Source: Lutraria lutraria
Taxonomy: Eukaryota; Mollusca; Bivalvia; Venerida; Mactridae
NCBI GenBank assembly: GCA_964023205.1
Contig: OZ026838.1
Coordinates: forward strand, 31,957,843 to 32,021,842
DNA: 64,000 nt
Reading direction: 5' to 3'
The notes beneath the pieces are model-generated. The model made no database searches, was not told the DNA's origin, and saw only the letters and a program-made list of their open reading frames with translations. The translations under genes were made by a program, and so were the position numbers. This document shows positions 23,158 through 34,975 of the stretch, in pieces; the stretch's first letter is position 1; each line of letters starts with the position of its first letter.

Positions 23158-24485
23158 TATGTGGTTTGTACTTGTTATTGACAACAACCGGCTTTCCATG
23201 GTTTACATGTGAGCATGATTGTGTTTAACTCGTTTTTGGGGGAGGGGGCGCCCGTTATCATGCAGACTGCAGATATGACATGGCAGACGTATGTTTTTAC
23301 TTGATTTCAAATACAACATTACAACTGAATGCCATGAGGCATTGCACTCTGTAAATTTAATCTTAATTCATATTAAATATTACATAGATCTACATAAAAG
23401 CATGTAAACAATGAGAAAGCTATCAAATGTTCAAGAACAGATCATCCTGTTTTTGATCATCCATCTATTCATTACAATATGGTTACATTTTTGCACACTC
23501 TGAAAGTAGGAAATTCATTTAATTGAACAATTTGGCACAACTTAAGACACTTTTTGATCTTAGAAAATATGCCTTGTTTCCTTATTTCAACTTTATCATG
23601 CACCATTAATAATGAAACATTAAAATATTGTAATGAGGGGAAACAACTCTGTAAGCAAGTTGTATTAATTCATACACAATTACCGTTACTTAATTACACA
23701 CAGTATATGTTCCAGTGGTTAAAATCGAAAAATATATCTTCTGAGTTACTGTAAGTAATCCCCATGCTGCCTTTTCCTTTGTTTTAAACTAGTAAACACG
23801 ATGTATAAATTATATTGATAACAATACGATTGGGAGTTCTCAGAATCGTGAAATTTTAAGAAAACAACACAGCACAATCTAGCTAATACTTCCAAAATAT
23901 TCTTCAACTGTAGTAAATAGCAAGATAGTTTCCCTCATTATCAGGATTATATAGACCCCATTTTATTCAATAATCATTTACATATAAGTAAAACTACCAC
24001 TGTCGTACAGATAACACTTAAACGGGCATTAATAGACAATAACTGTCACAGATTGTAACATCAAGTAAATTTAAGATGAGCTTACTTATAAACAATCCAA
24101 GACTTAAAAACCTCTTCCTGACAGTGCAATCCAGCTATCAGAACAACAAAATAGACCTATTATATGCTTTGCAGTAACACACACGTGATTTATGTAGAAA
24201 ATTACACACCACGTCGTCAAATTGCGGAAGCATTAAAGATCTGTGACGTCATGAAAATGCTTGCTTGATACATTTTGGAAATAATTACTTTAATTACTGA
24301 CGTGAATTTGATGCTAAAGTCAATCTTACTGTCTGACTGTTCTTCATACATGTCACATTATCACTCAGAGGCGGGCCAGGATTTCGGGCTAGGGGGTGAT
24401 TTAGGAATTGAATTCTATTTCATTAAATGATATTTCATTCAGAACAGTCCGTATGGTCGGGGACTGCATAGAATAGAATGTTACT

Positions 24486-24540
24486 GCATAGTTCATGAAT
24501 AGCACATGAAGTATGAACAGCTATTTGGCCGGGACTGTCG
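24486..24540 (+). repeat. Short interspersed repeat end, copy 2
   Basis: It matches 8829-8878 ('catagttcatgaatag', 'atgaa.agctatttgg', GGG). Ends about 40 bp before the Harbinger element. Confidence 0.45.
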
Positions 24541-25048
24541 CTACAGATTCGGGTGTGGCACATGCACGAGGGTAGTTTATTTAAGGCCCAGTTCACATCA
24601 GCCTAGCGGCAGCCGTACACCTATTTGCGACCAGCATTCTTGAGAAAATTGGTGGGTTTCGTACGGCACCCTCGAGAACTCCGTACCAATTCGCAAAGAC
24701 ATGCACATTTTCCTAGCGATTTTGTAGGCAGCTGCACGGCAAACTTGAGACATCCGCTGCATTAACGTACCATTTTACACGGTGTCTGGCAGGAAAAATC
24801 ACAAGACTGATGCGAACCGTAAGACAATCACACGAATTAGTAAGCCCATCGCGCGTTTGTCCTACGCTATTAAAGGCTCATATCTGCTCAGATGTTCTGT
24901 TGAAAGCTGTAAGTATGAAGCTTCTCAACTGCGCTGTTGGTAAAGGTACATAGGTTCCCTTTATATTTTTGCTTTATTTACAATGAGAGAACCATTTGAC
25001 TGGTGCCCATCAAACAGTTGTTGGCTTTGACACCAAGCACGAGGTTAC

Positions 25049-25903
25049 CTACCTATTTTTTCTGTCCATCGACGGAGTAAATAAAGGCTGATTCTCATTC
25101 TGGTCCGCGTCTAGTTGCTCCAAAAAACAGTGCTGATAGCACAGGTAAAGCTTCATTGCAGCCTCACCAGTGTGCCAAAATGGCGAAGATATTTCAAGCG
25201 CACGCATGTGCCTTGATTGCCAATAGTTAAACATTCCTTGTTCATTTAACATCACTTTCATCGAGTACGATAAGGTCCAGAGTGGGAAAGCGTCATCTCC
25301 GAGTATGAACAATGGAATGTTGAGATCATCTTGAGGGAGTGGCTCGGCCAAATGAAACCCGATTGTGTTGACCTCTAGATAGGCACATAGTGAACACTTA
25401 TTGAACATACCAGCATCCAACGCTGACCCATTGCTTCCAACATTTGAACGTAGTAACTTGTCCTTCGCATCTGCCACACTCATGAGCACAATGGAGCAGC
25501 CCCATTTGTAGTTGAAGACTTCACTCCCGGACAGAAGCGGTTCATATGTGGCAACTTGTTTACCGTCTATGGCACCACATGCACGATGTGATTGAAGTTC
25601 CACTATTTGCCAAAGAACTGCGCCTCTTTACACCATTGGGCGGGGATAGGAGGCAGGGTGAAATGTGTCCCTCTGTGTACGTCGTAAATCACTCGTCCCG
25701 CCTCGAGATGGTAATGTGCGCAACCCTAAAGGCAAATTGCAAGGACCTGAAACTCGTCACGGTGACAAGAGTTTGTACCGTGGAAGGATTTGACGAGTCT
25801 CTGTTGTTCTTACCTGTTAAATGTGGCGATACGCTGGGTGCCGAACAGGAGCAACTCGGGAAACATTTTGCGGTCCATCATCCTAATGCAACAAAGTAAT
25901 CAC
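25049..25903 (-). pseudogene. Harbinger transposase pseudogene (DDE nuclease)
   Basis: The intact 184-codon part (25603-25049) contains GAIDGKQV (first catalytic Asp), VFNYKWGCSIVLMSVADA, NVGSNGSALDAGMF and a C-terminal MFNYWQSRHMRALE with the Glu of the usual R-x-x-x-E position. This order is that of the DDE_Tnp_4 nuclease of PIF/Harbinger and of HARBI1-like proteins. The Asp normally opening the D-V-G-x-x-G motif is Asn here. Upstream (to about 25903) the minus strand still reads parts such as PPIPAQWCKEAQFFGK but with stops and shifts, so the N-terminal half is broken. It is a dead copy; the plus-strand ORF opposite (25546-25899) is a shadow. Confidence 0.85.
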
Positions 25904-25925
25904 CTCTCTCTCTCTCTCTCTCTCC
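25904..25925 (+). repeat. (CT)n microsatellite
   Basis: About 11 CT units inside the Harbinger element, 5' of the transposase remnant in its reading direction. Confidence 0.95.
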
Positions 25926-26462
25926 AGCTTCTGAAAAGTCTGTGGTACTGCCCAACTGTGACAACCGTCGCCTTTCAACCCATGGCTTGACATCATGGCT
26001 TTAATTAGTGCAACACCCGACCTATGTTATTGGATAGTCTAGATTTGACGAACATGTGTTGTTGGCGCTTGGGATTATATCCACAATCGGGACTTATCGT
26101 ACATTGAGCGCAAAGACAACGTAATGCATTCGAACGATAGCCTTGCAAAATATTGCGTTAGGAAGAAAGTTTTGCGAATTCTTACGAATGCTTTGCGACA
26201 TTCTTGCACATTTGCACGACTGTTACACGACGATCTTGCGGTTGCCGTGCAAATACGAACGTTTAATTTCTCCTACGATAAAAATCGCACGGCTAATGTG
26301 AGCTGGGCTTAATTGTGTCATTGTGCTTTTTTAAGGCGCATTGTGGGACTCACATATAATTTGTTCATATCAACCCGTCGAAGTATTCTTCCATGACAAA
26401 AATACAGTTTTTGGACTTGATTGAATTAAGTCCTTTGTAATCGGTGAGTAAACTTTTGTCGC

Positions 26463-26838
26463 TGGACTCCATAACAGCTTGGTTAAAAGAATGCCGCATA
26501 AAGGAAATAGTACGTACGCAACTACGAGTAAATGATGTGATTATATAGAAGTGTCTGGAATCTTTCCCCAATTAAGTGTGTCGGATCTAAACATATTTCA
26601 AATCATTTTATTGTAACTACATGGAAAGAGTCATGTATCTAAATAAGTGCTTGTCGGTAGATACATGAGATATTCAAATGCGTAGAATTCAAACCGCGTA
26701 TCAACTGTCCAATAAAATATCTTGGCGTAAAAGTAGTTCTACTTTCGTTTTTCGTTCGATAGTTCAGAAACATCTCCACGGACGTATTCATGCATTTGCA
26801 ACAATCTACCATCGATGTATGTGTTTTGTGTCTTTTTA
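26463..26838 (+). repeat. Interspersed repeat, copy 2 of a two-copy family
   Basis: The longer partner of 289-587. It carries an additional block at about 26617-26705 containing a short inverted pair 'catgtatct..agatacatg'. Same orientation as copy 1. Confidence 0.6.
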
Positions 26839-27411
26839 GCATTTCTTGATATTACATGGCGAATTCTCATCTAGTCGTATTTCCATGATATTCACACCAA
26901 CTTGTGTTAGTTTGATGAGTTAATACAACTATACCTGGTTCATGTCAGGTAAACTTCGGAGGTTGAATGTTTAAACTGCGGCTTAGGAACAATACTTCGA
27001 GTAGCTAAAAACGAACGTAAATTACTGAATACGTGCTTTTAAATTTTACAGTTTAAGAGTTTCTTTTACGCAAGATTATTTAGAATTACATGATCACGTC
27101 TGAAATTCATGCTATATCGGGTTTAACTATATGTCATATAGGTCTTACTCTACTGTGTCAGGGCCTTTTTAATTTGAGTGACCCTGATTGTGTTCAATGC
27201 GACGATGTTCTGTTGTGTTAAAACCAGAAGAATCGATGTTGGTATTTACTGTTACTGATGTGTTGGTCACTAGTTTGTGTACTATCAGAGATATGTTATA
27301 AATCTATGTCTCTGGTACAATAAAGAGTTTTAATGCAATTAAACTGTCTTCAAGTAATGTGCTAAACATTAAACTTTCCAATATCTTTTTTTTTCATTTT
27401 TTAAAATTTAA

Positions 27412-28582
27412 GGTGGATCGCGGGTTTCCTCCAGAAAAATGGTCATTTTTTAGACGTCAACGTACAATAAAGAAATTTTGCATGAACAATCTTTTAGGTA
27501 TTGGCTAATGCAGAAATGATATATTCAAATGATATTTCCATGGAAACCGGGCAAAAGCGCCACCTATAGAAGCGATATGTTTTCGTTGATTTTCGCGTTA
27601 TTTCCTGAACTGCTCAGATAATATTGTGAATTAAGTTATGCAATTTACATAACTGCAATGCTGGATCATTTACAAATCCGAAAAAGGCAGTAATGTTACA
27701 TTTTGCTGCCATTAAATATTAAAAGACGTCGAGCGAAGTCTGTAGGGGTGGCTATTTGCAATGCAAAAAATGAGACATTTTTCTCTCAGTCGCTTCAGTA
27801 GTGAAAAAACGACCCGATGAACTTTTAAAAAAAAATCAGAACAGATTCTTTGTACAATTTGTCAGTATTTAAAACAATAAAAAAATATGGTCACCGACTT
27901 CGTTTTCGCGCCAATGAAACTTTTTTAAACACGGGAAAAGGCTATAAACGTCAACGTTTTTATACAAGATCGACGTGACGTTGCGACTTTTTAGTTGTTA
28001 CTAGCATATTTTGGCTTTTATATCTTGTATTTTATGGCAACGTTTTTAGTTTTTTTTCGTGTTTAAATAAGTTCCAATGGCGCGAAAACGAAGTTGTTGA
28101 CCATATGTTTTTATTTTTTAAAAGTCTTTCAAATTATTTTAAGAATCTCTACTAAGTTTTAAAAAAGAATTCATCAGGCCGTTTGTTCACTACTGGCGCG
28201 ACTGAGAGAACAATGTCTCATTTTTTGGCATTGTAAATTGCCACCCCTACATACTTCGCTCGACGTCTTTTAATATTTAATGACATCAAAATGTAACATT
28301 ACTGACTTTTTCGGATTTGTATATGATCCAGCATTGCAGTTATGTGAATTGCATGACTTAATATACAAAAATATCGGAACAATACAGACTATAACGCGAA
28401 AATCAACGAAAATATATCATTCCGCTAGATGGCGCTTTTTGCCCGGTTTCCATGGAAATATCATTTTAATATATAATTTCTGGGTTAGCCAATACTTTAA
28501 AGGTTTTTCATGGAACATTTCTTTATTGTACGTTGACGTCTAAAAAAATGACCATTTTTCTGGAGGAAACCCGCAATCCACC
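27412..28582. mobile_element. Near-palindromic foldback-like element, 1.17 kb
   Basis: Left end GGTGGATCGCGGGTTTCCTCC (20 of its bases plus one) mirrors the right end GGAGGAAACCCGCAATCCACC. Matching continues inward: 'tagacgtcaacgtacaataa'/'ttattgtacgttgacgtcta', 'tttccatggaaaccgggca'/inverse, 'aaaagacgtcgagcgaagt'/inverse, 'cttcgttttcgcgcca'/inverse. Symmetry holds almost to the centre near 27997, so each arm is about 570 bp, with indels and substitutions. No transposase and no clear target duplication. The small plus ORF 28280-28543 lies in the right arm and is incidental. Confidence 0.85.
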
Positions 28583-29310
28583 AAAGGGACTAGTAATTAA
28601 GCGTTATATAGCGTGTGTCATTCACCTACATGCATATAACCTGCATTACAATATGAATGAAAAATCGGTGTTAAAAATATTGGTATGGTACTTTGATTTG
28701 TATTGGAATTAAATCTTTGAAGACTGAAAAGTAGGCTTTTCTGGGAATACGATCTAGACACTGACAAATAGCAATATAATTATACTATATACTATAAATA
28801 GCACTGTCCATGGCACTTCTATAGCCATATCGACGCCCAGAGAGTTTTCTTCAACAAAGAAAACATGACAAAGTTTCATAGGCTTAGGTTGGCGGGTTGA
28901 GAACCTGTACTATATTTGCCGTTTCCAGGAAATTCTTAACCAGTGCATACTAGTGAATAACTGCCTTGTCATGAATTAGGCACAAGCCTTTAAGTACAAT
29001 TACAGTTCTTCGTTTTTCATAATGTTTCTTCACTTTTGACAGACATTGTTCTTATAAACGGTACAGACGTGTGGTACATGCATGTATTGGTTTATCAGAA
29101 TTAAAGAATATGGCTCATAAAACATCTTCCGCGCTTTTTATTCTTGTTGCGCTGACCGGCCTAGCTTTGTATTTGTGCAGCCACAGCTTATCATTGACAC
29201 GTCTTTAGGGCTCAAAAAATATGTATACCCAAGTTTCATCATCCATGAGTGGTTCTGATAATCTACGGTTGCAAATTTTGTATCTTTTTAAAAGTGATTT
29301 GGCTTTTTCC
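28583..29310. other. Unassigned sequence
   Basis: No ORF with motif, no repeat structure recognised. Confidence 0.4.
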
Positions 29311-29523
29311 ACGTGAGTCTGGCAAGAAATGCGGGACCCATCGGGCACAAAACTTTCTACTTTTTAATTCCTGAGTCAAAATCTTATGAAATGACCACGA
29401 TGATAATTATAACAACGTTATCAGCTATTTCTTTCACTGTAAACCTGGCATCCTGTTTCATTATCTCATCTGCTACAGCAGCAGCATTAGCTAAAGTAGC
29501 TGTTGTTTTGGGATTACCAGGAC
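29311..29523 (-). pseudogene. mariner-type transposase fragment
   Basis: The minus strand reads a GRPKT-like start (NPKTTATLANAAAV), then ADEIMKQDARFTVKEIADNV, and after a frameshift FHKILTQELKSRKFCARWVP. The order 'T-V-x-E-I-A', 'H-K-I-L-x-x-x-L', 'A-R-W-V-P' is the second helix-turn-helix and linker of mariner/Mos1-like transposases. Nothing of the DDD catalytic core is present, so this is a truncated dead copy. The 108-codon plus-strand ORF here is its shadow. Confidence 0.75.
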
Positions 29524-29546
29524 GGGGGGGGGGGGGGGGGGGGGGA
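29524..29546 (+). repeat. poly(G) tract, 23 nt
   Basis: An uninterrupted run of 23 G abutting the mariner fragment. It can form a G-quadruplex and is likely unstable. Confidence 0.95.
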
Positions 29547-30484
29547 CATCTTTCATATCAGTTTACGATCTTTAAATGTATTGTGCCAGTCTTTATGGAT
29601 ACAACTGAAGTCACATGTATCCATGAATTTCTGTTATAAATTGTTTTGAAAATATAAGAACCTAAATCTTCATACATTTTGAAGTTTCTTATCTATACTG
29701 ATAAAAGAATAATTTTACTTCATTCAGAATATTTTTCAGTAATTAAAAACACCATTTAATATCTTTTTTTTTTTTAAATTCTCCCTGAGCTCAAAACAGT
29801 TAAAAAATCAAGGGAAACCACCTTACAGCCATTACCTGCCTTTTATACCCATATGTTGGGGGTTTAACCAACCCGACCTTCCCCATAAGCCCCAATTTCA
29901 AGACTTGCCTGGGTTTTCATAGTAAATACAGGAATATAACCAGTGTATAAGACGTACTGAACCTACTTCAACTTTAAATAACTTTTGTTTGTGCCATTAT
30001 TCAAAGCCACTTCCCCGTGAAAATTCCACAGTTTCCATGTGTTTCCTACAGTCATGTGGTACGAAGGACCATGAGTGACAAAATTAAATGAACGGCCCTC
30101 GTATATTGTGAATGTTAGAGGGCATTTACAGTTTGTATAGCATGCTGAAAGCCCCTATATAGACTAGGTATCAAATTCTTTGAACTTTTAAACAGACATT
30201 TATTTACGTGAAGGAACCGGAGCATAATATTTGTTTACTAAAAAAGAAAAGTAAATATAGATCTACTTAAATTTACATTTTATACAGTTGCTTTTACTAT
30301 GGTCCACAAATATTAAACACTGCCAAAGACTGAAAACATATTTTCGTAACTACATGTACAACCATAAATTATTAAATATACATATACATTTGTATATTCA
30401 TAGACATAAACAAACAAATGAACACAATTTAGGGACTTTTGTATCACAGAAAGATTTATGTAGCATTGTCCAATATTAATCAAG

Positions 30485-30524
30485 ATGGCGCTGCAAATAC
30501 AGAAGTGTTTGTTGTGCTTAGAAT
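30485..30524 (+). CDS. Candidate first coding exon (weak)
   Basis: 'caagATGGCG' is a good eukaryotic start context. The frame reads MALQIQKCLLCLE plus one base and meets donor 'gtaagttt'. No continuing exon was found downstream, no TATA box or other promoter was identified, and 'caagatggcg' also occurs in repeats, so it could be chance. Confidence 0.2.
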
Positions 30525-31090
30525 GTAAGTTTTGCGGGTTTTTTTATGATTTGTAATTTAGAAAACATAATATGAATAAAGTTTGGCAAATAATAATTTA
30601 GAGAAAAGAGTAGGAAAAAGCTTAAATTCACTAGAAATAAATGTTCGCACATGTTTATCTCAGTCTTGCACTGAGAACTTAAGTACATACATTTTGTACT
30701 CTCTCGTTGTAAGTTGATTTAAGTGTATTTGTCTATCACAAATTAATGGATGTTTTTGTCCTTAAATCGAATTTCAAAGAAATTAAATACCTAGACTTCT
30801 AATTAGTCTCATTTGAAGCTGTTTTCCTCTTAATAAGATTAACCTATTTTATACAGACACATATTTTGATTTACACATATTCAACTACATTGAAGTCAGA
30901 ACTAAATTAAAAACGTTCGCTCTCCATACACTAGAAGTATGTACAAAGGGGACAGGACGTTGAAGGCATGATGCAGACCCTATAATGTTGTATTGAGACC
31001 TATAACGTTCATATTAAAGTAAATGTCTTCTGTGGCCATTTTATTTCTTTATACACCATTGCACGCCTGTAGCACCGAACAATGTCGAAA

Positions 31091-31134
31091 CGCCGTGCTA
31101 TATGTCACTCTTTCCGTTGCGACATATCACGGCG
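31091..31134. repeat. Hairpin with about 15-bp CpG-rich stem
   Basis: CGCCGTGCTATATGTC pairs with GACATATCACGGCG apart from one bulged pair of bases, with a loop of about 12 nt. It may be the core of an eroded palindromic element. Confidence 0.6.
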
Positions 31135-32099
31135 ACGCGACATTTAACGGCGCTACACATACACGCCATCCCTTACCACAACATAAACGTATGTCCGTTC
31201 ATCTTACAAGGATTCAATAGCGACACAAAGTGTATGCATCTTGCGTTTGGTCAGAACAATGTAAGTGAACGACAAGACACTGAAAGGAAAGTCATACATT
31301 TTCAGTGCGTACTTATGCAAATATCGATATACATGTCAGTTGTTTTAATATCAGGGGAATGTGGAGAGCTTAAAGATGCGTACATAGCGACGTAATTTTG
31401 CGGAAATCTGAAATTCACTATTTCTAACTGTCATCTATAAAATTGTTATTCCCATCTTTTAATCAAGTTTAGTCTGTTCATTGTGCTACTCTGTAAGTAA
31501 TTTCAATTAATTTATAATGCATTGTCGCCCAGGATTCCAGGGAATTTAACCAGGATACGGTTAAAATCAGGGGAAATCATTTTGCTATAAATTTTTAATC
31601 GTCTGAGATAGAATTTAATAAGTGACGTATGCATTAGAGTGATAAAAGTAATACAAAGGTATCTGTCACGAGTTGTACTTCATAATTTTCTAAGATCCAC
31701 ACTGAACACAACACGTCAAAGAATCAGAAGAAAACAGGTTGCCATATGGAGAGACTCCACATTCTCGTCTGGATTGTAACTGTCTATGCGTCAGACAAAT
31801 CCAGACTGCACGAATACCTGTACTTCGATTCAATTTCTGCTTTAAGTACGACACACTGTACGTCGGATTTTGTACAATACCGGATGAAGGAAATACCAGC
31901 GTTATTTATGCTTATATATGTTAAACAACTACACGCCTTCATTCATTGGTAGTCAGTGCTCTGGCTGCCGTATATAACTGAAAAGGTTTTTAAAAAACTC
32001 ACTTGTTCGCCTAGTTTTTTAATGCAACATGTTCAATAGTGTGTGCTTCATGTTTTGAGTTTGATCGAAAACAGAATACGCGAAACAACAACCATTTGA

Positions 32100-32690
32100 G
32101 ACAGATGAGCGTAGGCAGCCAACGTCTACGGACTTGGGCCACCCGCTCAACTTCTCCCCAACTGCAACCTATTTCTTTAAGTCTGTCATGAGGTCGCGCC
32201 GCTAGGTGTTCTTAGACCTTCCTATCTTCCTCTTGCCCTGTGGGTTCCAAGTTAAAGCCTGTCTTTTAATGCTGGATGTAGGCTTTCGGATCGTGCGACC
32301 CATCGCCTTTTCATAATTTTCATTTGGATACTAGTAGGCCCTTGCTTGGTTCGTTTCCATATGTCCATATAACTGATGCTTTCTAGCCAGTGAATCTTGA
32401 GGATTCATCGGAGGCAGTTGTTAATGAAGGTTTGGACCTTTCTTGTGGTTTTCTGTTGTCCTCCAAGTTGCCGATCCATACAGTAGCAAAGAATTTACAT
32501 TTGAGTTTACGATCCTTATCTTATTCACAGTGGGTTGCTTTTGCTCTGGCACTCCAGATGTTCTTGAGTTAGAGGAAGACTACTCTCGCCTTGTCGATCC
32601 TTGCTTTGATAACCGATCCTTGTTTTGCCACTTTGCTTATTCACAATGCTACCAAGGTATGTGAATACATTGTGTATTTCGACTTCCTCC
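32100..32690 (-). pseudogene. Non-LTR retrotransposon fragment (reverse transcriptase end)
   Basis: On the minus strand, across several frameshifts: VFTYLGSIVNKQSGK; a K-x-R-I-x-K-A-R-x-x-F-L stretch; LKNIW; a LLYG-like stretch with W-R-T-T-E; INNCLRWILKIHWLESISYM; DIWKRTKQGPT; MKRRW; then QALTWNP-like, GKR/GR and finally VAQVRRRWLPTLIC. This order (YLG-S-x-V, I-x-K-A-R, LLYGS-x-W, W-P-x-x-I-x-x-x-x-L-W, R-R-W-x-W-I-G-H, GKRK-x-GRP) is the usual C-terminal part of invertebrate LINE polymerases. In-frame stops show it is dead. The 32390-32664 plus ORFs are shadows. Confidence 0.75.
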
Positions 32691-34829
32691 AGATTATTTC
32701 AATAAGGACGCAATAAAAATATTTGAAATACTACTAGATCCAACACACTTACCTGAGGAAATGCAATGTTTATACGAAGTAAGGCCGTTGTTAGGTCGAC
32801 GGACACTTGTTACAAAACGATGACAAAAAAAACGATACGTGTTGCAATTAGTGATAAGATAGTTTGTCAGCTACGGATCTGCTTACAGAAGTATCCTTGA
32901 TCGTACTTCTGGCTTGTTCTTCTGACAGCTTGTCTAATACAGCGTTGACATCAGCGTATTTGAAGCTTGCGAGGCTAATCGACCGCGGTATGAGAATCAC
33001 GGAGATATTGTCAATACGTGGCTTATAACTTGACAACTGGTTGTGTGTGTATTAGTTCGTAGAATACTCGCTGCTATGAGCACATCACTGGAAATAGGAG
33101 AAAATACATTAATAGTTTTATAGGAAAAGTCGTGTGAATCGTATTTGAAGTGTGACTATGTGAATCATCTGTTTCGTGCATTAGGTGAGATTTCGTGTAT
33201 AAGGTGAGATATTATTTGTCATGTGTTAAGTTAAAGTGACACATTTGCATTTAAGTTCTAGAAAGTGTTCTAGTATAAGTTTGGTAATGCATGTAGTCAG
33301 TGAAGTAGTGTAATCGTTTTGACAATTGCTGCTTGCAGTATTTTAGGTAAAATTGTAAAGTACAAAATTTAATACTGGTGTGTTGCAGATAAGGTAAGTC
33401 TCGATGTCCGATTTCTTGGTGTTACATGGTTATCAAAAATTACTAAAGGGTTTCAGTTGCTCGATCAGCTGTCATATCATATTTATGTAATTTATGTAAA
33501 TGTAACCGCAGATCAGTACCAAGGGACCAATGCTTTGGACAATAGAACTTATACTGACGGTACATGGAGATACGTTTTCTCTCAATGCTATAATTATCAT
33601 AGTAATTATCGGTATATTCTGGTAAAATTTTTATTAATTTTAAAATTGACGTTCATTTAAATTACACAAACGTACTGAACCGGCTTTTGGCTCATTATTT
33701 TCCCGGTTTCACTCTTATTTATTCATATGTTGCTTAACGACCCATTCGACAGCTCTGGTCATTTCAGAGCCGCACAGAGGGAGGGGAGGTACAGAGGTAA
33801 GATACAGGAGAACGGGACATTTATATCCCTACTCTTTTAGAATAGTTTATCCTGGTTCTTGTCGTGCTCGATGTAAAGTACAGATACACACAATGTCCCT
33901 TTTCCTGTGATTTTCTAGAAAAGTGCTTGGCTCGATAGTTGGGATGTCTGAAAAAATACGATTTTGTTATCATAAATATAGACATATTCAAATCTCGTTA
34001 TCTATAACTAATCGAAAATACAATGAACACCCTATAGTAAGTGTTCTTCTTGTCAGAACATTATATCAATTATCGTATACAAGTACCCATTACGAGTTCA
34101 AATATTTCACCTATTAATAAGCCATTTCACGAAAGAACAAAATATATATTTTAGCCCCTATTGGTATAAAACACATTGGATTAACTACATTTTGTACACC
34201 AGTACTTGACATTTATTTTCGGCATCCGTCGAGAGTATTGTTCATTAAAAATGTGTTGAAGCTGTGAATACGATTTAAGCTCCCATAATAATCCAAACCT
34301 TTTACAGGCAATTGAAAAGAAGTCTTAAAAGCATAGACAACACAAATCCACTTTATTGCTGCTTTGCCCAACAATCGTAAATTAATGTCTCTCCAAAAAT
34401 CATTGAATGGTTGATAAATTGGTCTCCGTGTGTCTTGGCGTATTATACATCAGTTAGATCTCTGACTTCTTCCTCAAAGTCTTTGGTTGATTATCGCAAA
34501 TTATTGCGACGTCATTGAGCAATGAAGCTCATTAATATGTCTTTCCAATTAGGGAGCGAATGTACATCGTAAATTTAACGGAAATGTATCAAGATAATTT
34601 AAACTTTAAATAAGAATTAATGGTAGCTTCAGGTGCCTGCCGCTGCACATATAAAAAGATAAATTGACGATTAAATCACGATTCTCGGTAATTACTTGTC
34701 GGAATCTACTGGGTTATGATTATATCGAAAGATTAAAGATCTTAATACAATTTGTGCTGGTGAGCTCTTTTCTGAGCAGTGTGAAAATTTGTAGAGGTCC
34801 CGTGTTTAGCATTTGCATTAATACATTAA
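32691..34829. other. Unassigned sequence
   Basis: No exon with convincing borders, no TIR element and no tandem array recognised. Confidence 0.4.
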
Positions 34830-34975
34830 CTGTATAACCTCTAGATCCCTTCAACAACAGCGTGATTTTTTCCACTGCACGATTTAACTATTAATTTAAC
34901 CTCTCCAGAGGAATAACCTCTCAAAAACAGCATAATTTTGCTACTCTTAAAGGTTGCTTTGGAGAGGTTGTACTG
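34830..34975. mobile_element. Short TIR element, copy 2 of 'cagtacaacctctc' family
   Basis: The right end (inverse CAGTACAACCTCTCCAAAGC) and internal 'cccttcaacaacag', 'ccactgcacgattta' match 12651-12840. The left TIR has lost about 24 bp and the (AAC)n tract is absent. The right end is better preserved here than in copy 1. Confidence 0.65.

Larger units (their letters stand above)
24585..26308 (-). mobile_element. PIF/Harbinger DNA transposon, about 1.72 kb, decayed
   Basis: Left end GGCCCAGTTCACATCAGC and the inverse of the right end (GCCCAGCTCACATTAGC) match with few changes, and both are bordered by TTAA (24581-24584, 26309-26312), consistent with the TWA target of Harbinger elements. 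Subterminal regions are G/C-richer with 'gtacggc' and 'gcacggc' motifs. Inside is a decayed transposase on the minus strand. No Myb/SANT-like second gene, normal in active Harbingers, was visible, so this copy is internally deleted or degenerate. Confidence 0.8.
29640..32099. other. Mostly unassigned sequence
   Basis: Contains the weak first-exon candidate at 30485-30524 and a hairpin at 31091-31134. The block 31040-31210 is richer in CpG than its surroundings. No other gene or repeat recognised. Confidence 0.4.

Noticed and set aside
25546..25990. Plus-strand ORFs opposite the Harbinger transposase
   Set aside because: The minus strand carries the conserved DDE motifs; the plus frames are shadows.
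29313..29639. 108-codon ORF with hydrophobic stretch and poly-Gly
   Set aside because: It lies opposite a mariner transposase fragment and the Gly run is a poly(G) tract.
32390..32664. Plus-strand ORFs of 60 and 73 codons
   Set aside because: They are shadows of a LINE reverse transcriptase remnant read on the minus strand.
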